From DTKD01 sp964494345 (lineage in GTDB: Bacteria > Armatimonadota > UBA5829): a DNA stretch of 64,000 nucleotides. The stretch spans positions 1 to 64,000 of the forward strand of contig CAZBSI010000004.1 of NCBI GenBank assembly GCA_964494345.1. The letters are read 5' to 3'. Positions 51,884 to 60,701 of this stretch are shown in pieces. Position numbers and translations under genes: made by a program. The notes below the pieces were generated by a model. It had not been told where the DNA came from. It ran no database searches and worked only from the letters and a program-made list of their open reading frames with translations. Positions within the stretch are counted from its first letter, which is position 1; every line of letters starts with the position of its first letter.

Positions 51884-54328
51884 CTATGTTTGTAAGCCGG
51901 CTTCGATTGCATCGGCAGGTGTCGATCGATCGATAAGCCGGCAAGTTTTCGTCTGCTCGTTAAACTCCACCCACAGGCAGCTGTCCACCGCGTCGTGAAT
52001 GGCCTCGACGTGGGTGATTACTATTATCTGCTCAAATCTATTCTTGAGATTCTGCAGAAGCGACACAACATTGTCGCGCCGCACATCGTCAAGAGAAGCA
52101 AAGACCTCATCAAGCACTAGCAGCGAATACGACTGCCCCGCGCGATCGGCGATCATCTGGGAGACAGCGAGCCTCAGCGCGAGGTTAACCACATCATCCT
52201 CCCCGCCAGAGATCACTGGTTTTAACTCCCCATCGTCTCGAATCGTAGCCGAGTAGCTCTCGTTTATCTCCAGCGTGCTGTAGCGGCCATCGGTCATCTC
52301 GGTGAGCAGTTCGCTGGCGATCGACTCCAGTTCGGGACGGATGCGGTCGTTGAGGTCGGTGCGCAGCTTGTCGAAAGATTCGGCGAGGGTTTTGAGGTGG
52401 AGGCGGTTGGATTTGGTCTCGTTGAGCAGTTCGATCTTTGATTTATATGATTCCTCGTCAGCACTGCACTGCTGCATAATCGCACTGGCTGTGTTGACCA
52501 CCCCGCGCTGCTTCTCTACATTTAAGATCGCCTGGTTAAGCTGTTTGGTGGCGGTTTCGAAATCGGTGCAGAGTTTTCGGTGATCCTGCTCGGAAAATTT
52601 GATTTCTGCCAGGCTGGTTTTGGTGCGATCGATTTCCTGTCTGATGGCCTCATATTGGGAACGATTAGCTTCGATATCGGATTGAAGGCCCTGCTGACGT
52701 TCGAGTTCTCCTTTCAGAGCGTGGAATCTATCCCGATCCGACTGCAGGGATTCTTTTAGTTGTTGGAGTTCGTCAAATCGTTTCTGGTCGAAGCCTGTGG
52801 GCAATTCCGACAGTTGGGTTCGGAGCGGCGAGAGATCGGCGGATTTCTTTTTATACTCCGCGCTGATGCGGGAATATTCGCTGGCGTTTAGGTCCGCCTG
52901 AGACTTTTCGGCGCGCAGGGTCTTGATTTGCTCCGCCAGCGCCTGCTGTGATTTTTGCAGTTCGATTAGTTCGTGGTTGTCGGATTTATGAGCAGCTCTC
53001 TGGGCTCGCAACGCTTCGATTTTGTCAGATAAAATCTTTAATTGAGCGTCGAAATTGGCGAGCACTGTTGGAAGTTCTCCTGCGAGTGGGCGCTCACAGG
53101 TTGGGCATTTTCCTGCGGCGCCAGCCTCTTTGATACGCTGCCTGTTGGCCTCGATTTCGCTGGATTGTTCCTGTAGTTGAATTATTTGGGCGTCGAGTGA
53201 GTTTTGTGATGCAACCCTCTGCTCGCGGAGCGACTGTATTTTGGTTTCGGTTTGTTGTAATGCAGTTTCTGCGGCTTCAAGGGCAGCGTTTGCACGTTGC
53301 TGCGCTTCATTTGCCTTGGAGAGCTTTTTTTCCTGGTCTGTCAGGGCCTTGATATCCTTTTCAAGGACGCTGATTTGAGCGACGAGACTTTGTCTTTTGC
53401 TCTCGTGTTTGGAGAGCGCTTCGAGGTTTTTCAGCTCCTCAGCTTCCTCGCGAAAACCGGCCAGTTTATTTTTGATCGTGTCGTATTCGGCTCTCTTTTG
53501 AACGAGGGCTTTGAGTTCGCTTTCGGATTTTTTGATCGTGGTTTCGAGGCGGCTGGCGTTGTTGTTATCAATTTCAAGTTTGCGGGAAAGCTCCTCCTGC
53601 CTTTTGGCCTTTTCGTCAGATAACTCTTTGAGAGGGGTGAGTTTTTCGACGGTTTGGTGCCACTTATCGCGCTCCTTTTCCGAATCTGCAAGAAGCTGAT
53701 TGGCTTCATTCAGGGCCGCCTGTGCCTCTTTTTTGCGCTCTTTTAGTTCTTCCGGGTTTGGCAGGCCTTTTTCGAGGCCGTCGATCTGGCGATCCAGTCC
53801 GAGTCTGTCGCTGTTTGCCTGATCTCTGGCTTTGGTGAGGCGATCGTAGCCGAGCATGCGGCTGATTGCGCCTGCGCGAGCGCGTCCATCCATCGATGCC
53901 ATAAACTCAAGCTCTTTTTGTGCGGTGAAAAAGCTGGTAAAAAACGCCCGGTAGTCCATTCCCAGCAACCTGGCGACAGCCTCGTTGACTTCCTTTGTGC
54001 CTGAGCGCAACGGGCGGCCGTCGACTGTCAACACGGCAGAGGCCGAGCCTGCAGGGGTGAGGCTTCTTTCGATCTGGTAGTTCGTGCCGCCAAGTTCAAA
54101 ATCAAGGGTAACAGATGCTTTAGCCCCGCCTTCTGCAGCCTTAGATCTGACGGAATCTACGTTGCCTCGAAGAGCGTTGCTGCCATATAAGACCCAGGCT
54201 ATAGCTTCGAGTATGGTCGTCTTTCCCGCGCCATTAGGGCCAACAATGCCGATCACGCCGTCGGTAAAGTCGATGTTTGTAGAAGTATGTTGTCTAAAGT
54301 TATGCAATTGCAGACGTGCCAGCTTCAC
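51884..54328 (-). CDS. sbcC: SbcC/Rad50-type SMC ATPase
   Basis: 814 aa. It forms the ATPase arm of the Mre11-Rad50 (SbcCD) nuclease, which opens and trims DNA double-strand ends. Walker A GPNGAGKT is at 30-37. Two long coiled-coil arms flank the zinc hook CPTC near residue 410. The signature ISGGEDDVVNLALRL and Walker B YSLLVLDEVFASLDD are near the C-terminus. At 814 aa it is nearer archaeal Rad50 than E. coli SbcC (about 1050). The start is GTG with GGAGAATGA upstream, 3 bp after sbcD. It is the last gene of the nurA-herA-sbcD-sbcC operon. Confidence 0.95.
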   Translation of the reverse strand: MKLARLQLHNFRQHTSTNIDFTDGVIGIVGPNGAGKTTILEAIAWVLYGSNALRGNVDSVRSKAAEGGAKASVTLDFELGGTNYQIERSLTPAGSASAVLTVDGRPLRSGTKEVNEAVARLLGMDYRAFFTSFFTAQKELEFMASMDGRARAGAISRMLGYDRLTKARDQANSDRLGLDRQIDGLEKGLPNPEELKERKKEAQAALNEANQLLADSEKERDKWHQTVEKLTPLKELSDEKAKRQEELSRKLEIDNNNASRLETTIKKSESELKALVQKRAEYDTIKNKLAGFREEAEELKNLEALSKHESKRQSLVAQISVLEKDIKALTDQEKKLSKANEAQQRANAALEAAETALQQTETKIQSLREQRVASQNSLDAQIIQLQEQSSEIEANRQRIKEAGAAGKCPTCERPLAGELPTVLANFDAQLKILSDKIEALRAQRAAHKSDNHELIELQKSQQALAEQIKTLRAEKSQADLNASEYSRISAEYKKKSADLSPLRTQLSELPTGFDQKRFDELQQLKESLQSDRDRFHALKGELERQQGLQSDIEANRSQYEAIRQEIDRTKTSLAEIKFSEQDHRKLCTDFETATKQLNQAILNVEKQRGVVNTASAIMQQCSADEESYKSKIELLNETKSNRLHLKTLAESFDKLRTDLNDRIRPELESIASELLTEMTDGRYSTLEINESYSATIRDDGELKPVISGGEDDVVNLALRLAVSQMIADRAGQSYSLLVLDEVFASLDDVRRDNVVSLLQNLKNRFEQIIVITHVEAIHDAVDSCLWVEFNEQTKTCRLIDRSTPADAIEAGLQT

Positions 54329-54331
54329 GAC

Positions 54332-55468
54332 TCATTCTCCTGATTGCTTGTTGATATAATCTCTGCCCAAATTGCGGAGCGCCTCCCGGTCGACGCCTCC
54401 TGGGATGTCGTAAGTCTTTACGAAATCGTCCCACTCATCCTCAAGGGAGCGCGACACACCCGGCTCGGATTTGTCCTGTAAACGCTTCGAGCGCAAAGGA
54501 GACCTGGTTTGAAAATCGAAATGCAGCGCCTCCGATCGGATTGTTCGAATGAACTCGAAGTCGAGGTCAATTTGCACGCTGCGGGGAATATTGTCTATGA
54601 TAAGGCGAATTATCTTGTTTCGATGGCTGCCTTCGACTCCGTCAATTCGGTTAGCGATCATAGTGTTAAGCTCATCGGCGGCCAGCCCGGCGGCGTCAAT
54701 CGGGCGGATGTCGATTACGTCACGGGGTTGGGATTTATGAAAATTGATGAGCTTGCGATCGTCGAGGTCGTATTCAATGAAGCCCTTTGGAGTTTTGATT
54801 TCGCTCCATATATTAGACGACGCGTATTCCAGCGAACCGGAGTAGTAGGCGTTTTCTGCGAGTTGGGTGTAACTGTGGTAGTGGCCAAACGCGATGTAGT
54901 CCCAGTCGTCTTTGATAACCTGCGATGGGCTGAGTTGGTAGATATCGCCGGCCTGCTTGATGACCCCTTCGACGGTGCCGTGGGCGAGAAGCACATTGCG
55001 CTTGCTTGATGGATCTGGCTCGATCTTGAAATTGGTTATATCCGGCAGAGCGCGATGGGATAGACAGAACACAGATGTGTCTAAGTTATCTAATTTAACT
55101 TGTACATAGTTGCTATGTGCCACGTGTATGCCCGGCAGATTGGTCAGGATGTCCAAAATGCAGCCGGTATCAGCGGAACGAGGAGAATCGTGATTACCGC
55201 CGATTATGACAATTGGCGCATCAATTTTCCGCGTCAGAGAGGCGAGTTCGCGGAAAGTGTGCTGAATCGTGAGGTTGCTCGGCCGCACCACGTGGAACAT
55301 ATCGCCGGCTATCAAGACCAAATCGGGTTGGAGATCGGCGAGTTTACTAAGAGCCTCACGAAACACCCGGAACACATCGGCTTCCCGTTGATTTAACCCG
55401 GCCGTGTTGACTCTGTTGTATGCCCGGTAGCCTAGATGGAGATCGGACAGATGAACTAAGCGCATCAT
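54332..55468 (-). CDS. sbcD: SbcD/Mre11-type nuclease
   Basis: 378 aa. A two-metal phosphoesterase nuclease that works with Rad50/SbcC on DNA ends. All phosphodiesterase motifs are visible: HLSDLHLG (6-13), LIAGDMFHV, IGGNHDSPRS, LAHGTVEG and AFGHYHSY. After the capping domain, the C-terminal tail has the Rad50-binding helical region. The ATG overlaps the herA stop as TAATG; GGAGGA lies upstream. A second ATG immediately follows. Confidence 0.95.
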   Translation of the reverse strand: MMRLVHLSDLHLGYRAYNRVNTAGLNQREADVFRVFREALSKLADLQPDLVLIAGDMFHVVRPSNLTIQHTFRELASLTRKIDAPIVIIGGNHDSPRSADTGCILDILTNLPGIHVAHSNYVQVKLDNLDTSVFCLSHRALPDITNFKIEPDPSSKRNVLLAHGTVEGVIKQAGDIYQLSPSQVIKDDWDYIAFGHYHSYTQLAENAYYSGSLEYASSNIWSEIKTPKGFIEYDLDDRKLINFHKSQPRDVIDIRPIDAAGLAADELNTMIANRIDGVEGSHRNKIIRLIIDNIPRSVQIDLDFEFIRTIRSEALHFDFQTRSPLRSKRLQDKSEPGVSRSLEDEWDDFVKTYDIPGGVDREALRNLGRDYINKQSGE

Positions 55469-57444
55469 TAATCCTCCGCAAACGGGTCAACGTCGTCGCT
55501 GCCAATATCCTTGACTCTTACTGGCGAAACGCCTGATGACTCAGCCACATTAGCTTTCTTTTTGATGTGACTTCTAAAATAGCTGACCGGATCGTCAGGG
55601 CGCTTTTGTATCGTCAAGTGCATTGCCTTAGTGACTTCCTGTACGTCGCCAGCTAGTGCTACTATATCTTTGATCGTGTTTCTATCTGCATTTTTATCAA
55701 GCGGCCGAAAGTTTTGATAGATTGCCTCGTCTAAAGGCAGGTCATCGCTGGGAGGGAACATCTTGATCCCGTCCGGGCCGCGCAGGATATTGGGCCGGGG
55801 GAACTTGACGAAAATCGGCTGATTGAAATGCGGGTGGCGGATCATCAACTGGCCTTTGCTCAGAGTCGCCAATTTCTCCTTTGTGGCGGAGGTGAGCACC
55901 TGGTAGCCGGGGGTCGCTAGTTCGTCCATATCCATCCTGCCGTATAAGCAGGTGGCGGAATTGCCGACTATTCTCTTATGGACCTGGCTGCGGAACTGCT
56001 GGGCTGAGAACAAGACAAGGCCCAGATAGCGACCGCGCTCGGATATGTCCAGCAAAGTCTGTTTAAGATACGACTCCTGACCGTCGGATGGAGCGTATTT
56101 ATTAAGCTCGTCGACGATGACGATGACATGCTTGACGCCGAGGTTGCCTTTCTCGAGGTGCTCTCGCAGCTTGCTGACTATTCTGGTGAACACCAGATCC
56201 TGTGCCTGCGCGTCCAGCTTGGCAACATCAATGACGTATACCCCTCTGTCCTCGAAATCTCCCCACGGCAGATCGGAGGAGAATTCGTCCGGGCTTATCA
56301 GACCCTGATATCGAGTCGAAAGGTTCGTCAGGCGGTTATAGACCTTACGAATAGTGGCATAATGATGGGTCTTCCATTCGGACTTGCCGGAGACGTTCTC
56401 CATCTCCATAAGAACCGCATCGAACCAATCGTTTAGCTCCTGGAAGTTGGTGACTTTGAACTCTTTTTTGTTGGCCTCGCTGATTTGGTCTATGACACGC
56501 TGTCGGATGTATTGAATGAGCGCATCGGCTTTGGCGTCGACATCGTCGCGGTTCAAGACGACCTCGGTATACTCCAAAATGTCCTGCATACCCCAACTGA
56601 GGGGCTGAACAGAGCCAATAAGGTCGGGATGGGTGCGCAGAGTGTTCAAGTTTACTCTGTCAGACTTGAACGGCGCGTAGTAATTTACATTATCAAACGG
56701 TTTTGGTGGGATGCTCAGCTTCTGATATTTATCGAGGTCTTCTTCGTCGATGGCTTGTATATTGTTGTCTAAGTATAGTTGCTCATACTTAGACTCTTTA
56801 GACGCAGTTGCAGGAAAGTCGAGAAACAGCATGTCGCAGCCCTTGACGTTAAAACAGACTACGGCTACATCCTCTTTGAAATGGCCGAATATGCTTTGAA
56901 GTATGAACTCTATTGACGAGGTCTTAGTGGCCAGTCCCGATACCCCTGTTATATTCATGTGAGCGGCCTCCGGACCGAGCAGAAACTCGGAGTCCAGGTA
57001 TACCGGGGTGAGAAGATCGCCATTTTGATACAGGCCGATGGGAATACCGGACTTATCTACATAGGAATCCATCCGCAGCGCAGCTTCGACCGCGCGGTCA
57101 TCTGCGAGATAAACCGGCCCGACCGGAACAGGCTGGAGCGGCTCCTCTGGCACAACGCGCAAAACAGCCGCGGAATAGAGCTTGATCTCCGGCCGCAGGG
57201 TCGGGGATTCGGACTGCGGATCGCCTTCCAAACCGATGTAATCGTGCAGCGGGGAGCCAAGATCGGTGAAGCCGAAACCCTCCACCACTACCCCGTAGAC
57301 CTTGACCTTCTCAGTCTCGACCAGCACCAGCGTTCCTATTCCGACCTTTGAATCGTCGGCTGTCCAGAAGCTGAAACTATACGCCGTGCTGGGTTTTGCC
57401 TCGGTGGCGACCACCCTTCCTATCAACTGCAAACCGTTTTCCAT
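55468..57444 (-). CDS. herA: HerA-like hexameric DNA translocase
   Basis: 658 aa. HerA pumps DNA for the NurA nuclease during end resection. An N-terminal HAS beta-barrel (about 1-120) precedes the ATPase. Walker A reads GVSGLATKTS near residue 168, with Thr where canonical HerA has Gly before Lys. Walker B HVIVIVDELNKYAP is near residue 445, and a FtsK-like RFRSQ/R-finger region follows. The C-terminus adds a charged tail ending DDVDPFAED. The ATG has GAGGTT upstream. It overlaps sbcD by 1 nt and follows nurA by 34 bp. Confidence 0.9.
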   Translation of the reverse strand: MENGLQLIGRVVATEAKPSTAYSFSFWTADDSKVGIGTLVLVETEKVKVYGVVVEGFGFTDLGSPLHDYIGLEGDPQSESPTLRPEIKLYSAAVLRVVPEEPLQPVPVGPVYLADDRAVEAALRMDSYVDKSGIPIGLYQNGDLLTPVYLDSEFLLGPEAAHMNITGVSGLATKTSSIEFILQSIFGHFKEDVAVVCFNVKGCDMLFLDFPATASKESKYEQLYLDNNIQAIDEEDLDKYQKLSIPPKPFDNVNYYAPFKSDRVNLNTLRTHPDLIGSVQPLSWGMQDILEYTEVVLNRDDVDAKADALIQYIRQRVIDQISEANKKEFKVTNFQELNDWFDAVLMEMENVSGKSEWKTHHYATIRKVYNRLTNLSTRYQGLISPDEFSSDLPWGDFEDRGVYVIDVAKLDAQAQDLVFTRIVSKLREHLEKGNLGVKHVIVIVDELNKYAPSDGQESYLKQTLLDISERGRYLGLVLFSAQQFRSQVHKRIVGNSATCLYGRMDMDELATPGYQVLTSATKEKLATLSKGQLMIRHPHFNQPIFVKFPRPNILRGPDGIKMFPPSDDLPLDEAIYQNFRPLDKNADRNTIKDIVALAGDVQEVTKAMHLTIQKRPDDPVSYFRSHIKKKANVAESSGVSPVRVKDIGSDDVDPFAED

Positions 57445-57478
57445 AGTAACCTCATTTTCCGCAGCCGGATATCGATGT

Positions 57479-58492
57479 CTATTTGGAGGCCAGACTCGAC
57501 AGCCTCATCAGACGCGCGTCCAGGCTGGTATGCGAAGGCGCGCAGCTCTTCATAAACATCTCGCAATCACGAATAGGATAGATCATTTTGTCCCAGCGAG
57601 AATCCGGCAGGCTCAGAGGGGCGCGTTCCGCCAGCAGCCATCTCGAAATCTCATCAGCAAGCTGCAGGGCACGCGGACTTCGTGGGACCTCCACCCTTAT
57701 CAAACCGAAATACGGGTCTTTGCCCTCGCTGGAGTGCATTCGAAGATACCAGCTAAACACAAGTCTTGCGCGACCATGAACAACCGGCACAAATGCGCCG
57801 CTGCGTTGACCTTCCTTTAGCGATAGTACCGTTCGCTGTTCTTCAAACGTCAGATATTGGGTAGCGTGGCTTTTAGTGACCCCGGCAATGTTGGCATCGC
57901 CATAATCCGCCTGCAAAGAGCCGTCCACCAATAGCCATTCATCGGAAGCGTGCTCCCGAACCCACCGCGATGCGATCTTATTTTCCAGTTTGCCACGCAT
58001 AGTGCTGATCTTGTCGTAAGCGGACTGAACCAGTGCCAACGGATGCTCGACAACTTTTTCATCATCCGTGTCCACACATCGCATTCCATCGAATGTCAGG
58101 CCGTATTTAGCGGCTATACTTTTCGAGAAATACAGGGCCTCGTCGACATCGTAGAATCCTGAGTGCGTGGACATGCGCTTGTCAGGGCCGCGCTTGCGCA
58201 CCGCAGCAGCCACATAGCCGTAAAGGACGGGCACCGGAGTGTTAATATAAACAGGCCCGCGAGGCCGCTGCATGCCGTCCATAAAATAACAAAATCCGCC
58301 AATTGAGGGTTCGCCGACGTCTACGGCGCAAATGCCGCCGTCTTCCGCGAGATCGCGCTCAGCCTGGTTCGCCTGTGCCTCTGCACGCATAGGCGATTCG
58401 TCTCCGGCGGTGGGCTGTCCGAGAACCACGCGCACATCGGATGTATTCAGGGAGCGGATGTAGTTTTCGAGGCTGCTAAGTAGATCGCTCAC
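57479..58492 (-). CDS. nurA: NurA-domain nuclease
   Basis: 337 aa from the GTG at 58492, which has AGAGGTC upstream; the longer frame starts inside the -35 box. NurA is a 5'-3' nuclease driven by HerA. Motifs: ICAVDVGEPSIGG near residue 75 in the position of the first Asp motif, then EWLLVDGSLQ near 200 (the DGSL motif), then IAGVTKSHATQYL, the usual GVsK segment. The first motif is altered from the common DGS. It is the first gene of the repair operon, immediately upstream of herA, which strongly supports the call. Confidence 0.85.
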   Translation of the reverse strand: MSDLLSSLENYIRSLNTSDVRVVLGQPTAGDESPMRAEAQANQAERDLAEDGGICAVDVGEPSIGGFCYFMDGMQRPRGPVYINTPVPVLYGYVAAAVRKRGPDKRMSTHSGFYDVDEALYFSKSIAAKYGLTFDGMRCVDTDDEKVVEHPLALVQSAYDKISTMRGKLENKIASRWVREHASDEWLLVDGSLQADYGDANIAGVTKSHATQYLTFEEQRTVLSLKEGQRSGAFVPVVHGRARLVFSWYLRMHSSEGKDPYFGLIRVEVPRSPRALQLADEISRWLLAERAPLSLPDSRWDKMIYPIRDCEMFMKSCAPSHTSLDARLMRLSSLASK

Positions 58493-58522
58493 TCGATGAC
58501 CTCTTCGATGGTGATCAGCTAG

Positions 58523-58552
58523 AATGTAACACTTGAGACGCGCCCCTGTCAA
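58523..58552 (-). promoter_or_regulatory. Promoter of the nurA-herA-sbcD-sbcC operon
   Basis: Minus-strand perfect TTGACA (58547-58552), an 18-bp spacer and TACATT (58523-58528). Transcription would start near 58516, 24 nt before the nurA GTG. Confidence 0.6.
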
Positions 58553-58611
58553 TCAAAAACTGCTGATAAGAATATATTGCCGGTGAGTCTGAGGATGGAA
58601 TATTATTTGTG

Positions 58612-58650
58612 TAAATCAAGCGCTGTTCTCGCGTGAAATGCGCTGATTTA
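58612..58650. promoter_or_regulatory. Inverted repeat, possible operator
   Basis: TAAATCA(A)GCGC (58612-58623) mirrors GCGCTGATTTA (58640-58650) across a 16-bp spacer. It ends 1 bp before the sirtuin -35 box and lies in the divergent region shared with nurA. Confidence 0.5.
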
Positions 58651-58651
58651 C

Positions 58652-58681
58652 TTGAGATATTCGACTTATCGCGGATATAAT
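58652..58681 (+). promoter_or_regulatory. Promoter of the sirtuin gene
   Basis: TTGAGA (58652-58657), an 18-bp spacer and a perfect TATAAT (58676-58681). The predicted start falls at or just after the first ATG (58684), suggesting a leaderless mRNA beginning at the ATG at 58690. Confidence 0.6.
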
Positions 58682-58683
58682 TT

Positions 58684-59448
58684 ATGTTGATGGCACCACA
58701 AATTGACGAGTTAATCGACGCATTCGCAAAGGCTCAACGGGTGTTTGTTTTCACCGGCGCCGGCGCTAGTAAGGAATCCGGGCTGCCGACCTTCCGAGAG
58801 ATTGATGGCGAATGGCGACACTACGACCCGATGACGTTCGCCACGCTGGAAGGCTTTCTGAGCGAGCCGGTGCAGGTGTGGAATATGTATCGGATGAGGC
58901 AGCAGCAGATTAGAGAGGCCAAGCCGAACCCTGCCCACATCGTGATTGCCCAAATGGAGAAGCGATATCCTCATTTTTTGCTCACAACGCAAAACGTCGA
59001 CGATCTTCACGAGCGGGCAGGCTCCCAGAAGCTGGTTAAAATACACGGCGACTGCTGGGGCATGCGCTGTTTGAGCTGTGATGAGGTGTTTGATACGCGG
59101 GACTTTGACTTCCCCGATGAGTTCACCAAAGAGACTCTGCCCGATTGTCCCAAATGCGATGTGCTTTGCAGGCCAAATATTGTCTGGTTTGGGGAGTATG
59201 TGCCCACTGAGGCAATGCATGCCTCGGTTCACGCCGCATCTACCTGCGATTTGATGCTTGTGGTGGGAACATCCGGCGAGGTATCCGGCGGATATGGATT
59301 CGTTGAGCATGCGAGCATGAACGGAGCGACGATTGTGGAGATCAACCCGACCGAGGGCATCCTGACCCGCCACGCCCACGCCTGGATTGCCGAGCCTGCT
59401 GGCGTTGCCCTGTCGAGAATATGGCAGAGCTTGTCTGCGAAAAAATAG
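58684..59448 (+). CDS. cobB: Sirtuin-type NAD-dependent protein deacylase
   Basis: 254 aa, or 252 from the ATG at 58690. Motifs: GAGASKESGLPTFR, TQNVDDLHERAG, the catalytic His in KIHGDCWG, zinc pairs CLSC and CPKC, then VVGTSGEVSGGYGF. The segment VWNMYRMRQQQ has the Tyr-x-x-Arg pair of class III sirtuins, which favour succinyl or malonyl groups. No ribosome site lies upstream and the promoter abuts the ATG, so translation may be leaderless. It is divergent from nurA. It is a full zinc-binding deacylase and not a bare SIR2 NADase effector. Confidence 0.94.
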   Translation: MLMAPQIDELIDAFAKAQRVFVFTGAGASKESGLPTFREIDGEWRHYDPMTFATLEGFLSEPVQVWNMYRMRQQQIREAKPNPAHIVIAQMEKRYPHFLLTTQNVDDLHERAGSQKLVKIHGDCWGMRCLSCDEVFDTRDFDFPDEFTKETLPDCPKCDVLCRPNIVWFGEYVPTEAMHASVHAASTCDLMLVVGTSGEVSGGYGFVEHASMNGATIVEINPTEGILTRHAHAWIAEPAGVALSRIWQSLSAKK

Positions 59449-59498
59449 TGTTCTTCTAAGTTGGCAGGAATTCCACGCCGCTTGCTTAACTCATTCGT

Positions 59499-60407
59499 AT
59501 GAATACCATATACCGAACCCTTATTTTCGTCCTGTTAGTCGCGCTCGCCTGTGCGGGGGTGGCTTTAGCGGACACCCAGTCAAGTGGAGGAAAGACGATG
59601 GACACAGTCCGAGACCACCTGTGGCTATGGTGCCACGACGCAGGGGCCAACAATGGGCAGTTTGGCCTGACGGCCACCTCGCGTATGACCCCTGCGGAAG
59701 CGGCGTTTTATCTTAATGTTCCAAACGCGCTTATGATAGTGTATGGGGACAAGCCGGAGCCGCCGTTTGACCAGCTATCGATAGCTTTTCGACCGCTGAA
59801 GAACGTGGTTTGGTCGATTATTGGGGATAGCTCGTCGATTCGCAACGATAAGGCGACGGACATAGAAGAAGTAACAAGGCTGGCTTCTAAATTCCCGAAT
59901 ATAACCGGCGGGATGATGGATGATTTCTTTCATCCGAAGAACGATAAAGGTGAGATAGCACGATATAGCGCCGCTGAGATAGCGAAGTTTCGAGATCAAT
60001 TGCACAAATCGGCGCACGGGCTTGATTTGTGGGTTGTGCTTTATTCCCATAACCTTGATTTGCCGGTGCAGGAACATCTGAAAAATTGCGATGTGATCAC
60101 GTTCTGGACTTGGAGCGCGGCGGATTTGGCCGATCTGGAGAAGAACGTGGAGCGGATGGAGAGCGTGGCCGGGTCGAAACGCAAGCTGCTGGGTTGTTAT
60201 ATGTGGGATTTCGGCACAGGCAAGCCGATGCCGCTTGATATGATGAAAAAGCAGTGCGAGTATGGCCTGAAGTTGATGAAGCAGGGCCGGCTTGATGGTA
60301 TGATATTTCTCAGCAGCGTGATCTGTGATATGGATCTCGAGGCTGTTGAGTGGACCCGGAAGTGGATTGCTGAGGTTGGGGATCAGCCGATGCCGAAGAA
60401 GGGTTAG
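59499..60407 (+). CDS. Secreted protein of unknown function, TIM-barrel-like
   Basis: 302 aa. Signal peptide at 1-24 ending ALA. The mature part has alternating strands and helices: HLWLWCHDAGAN, ITGGMMDDFFHP, LWVVLYSHNLD, VITFWTWSA, KLLGCYMWDFG and LDGMIFLSSV. This resembles a TIM barrel of the glycoside-hydrolase type, with paired Asp in DDFF and a Trp-rich pocket as candidate active site. I do not recognise the family. It precedes a DUF1080 gene by about 300 bp that hold only repeats. Confidence 0.65.
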   Translation: MNTIYRTLIFVLLVALACAGVALADTQSSGGKTMDTVRDHLWLWCHDAGANNGQFGLTATSRMTPAEAAFYLNVPNALMIVYGDKPEPPFDQLSIAFRPLKNVVWSIIGDSSSIRNDKATDIEEVTRLASKFPNITGGMMDDFFHPKNDKGEIARYSAAEIAKFRDQLHKSAHGLDLWVVLYSHNLDLPVQEHLKNCDVITFWTWSAADLADLEKNVERMESVAGSKRKLLGCYMWDFGTGKPMPLDMMKKQCEYGLKLMKQGRLDGMIFLSSVICDMDLEAVEWTRKWIAEVGDQPMPKKG

Positions 60408-60411
60408 AAGG

Positions 60412-60650
60412 AAAAACGCGAAAGCGCGAAAAGAGCGAAAGACAGAACGAATGGGATAGTTTCAGGATAGGAAGTCTGCTCGAACATCGGACATCAGACC
60501 TCGGACCTCGAAAAAAGCAGATTTCTCGCTTCGCTCGAAATGACGGGGGTGAGTGCTTGTAATGACGGGGTGAGTGCTTGAAATGACGGGGTGGGTACTC
60601 GAAATGACATCGATTGGGAGGTGATCCTGCGACTTCGCGCAGGATGACTG
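60412..60650. repeat. Composite intergenic repeat, locus D
   Basis: Starts with AACGCGAAAGCGCGAAA (as in B). It continues with CATCGGACATCAGACCTCGG, the core GAAAAAAGCAGATTTCTCG and CGCTCGAAATGACGGG, then three degenerate tail units, each with AATGAC. It ends in a hairpin ATCCTGCG/CGCAGGAT (60624-60646). It accounts for nearly the whole gap before the DUF1080 gene. Confidence 0.85.
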
Positions 60651-60701
60651 TATTGAGAGACGTGAAGGAAACATATTTCAAATAGATACCAGGAGGAAAT
60701 T

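Noticed and set aside
51605..51912. Minus-strand ORFs between DUF6485 and sbcC
   Set aside because: They overlap flanking genes or lack ribosome sites and domain-like sequence; the only candidate kept in this gap is the small basic ORF on the plus strand.
57479..59448. A SIR2-HerA (Nezha) anti-phage system
   Set aside because: The sirtuin is a complete zinc-binding class III deacylase, is divergently transcribed, and HerA is in an operon with NurA, Mre11 and Rad50, which points to DNA repair.
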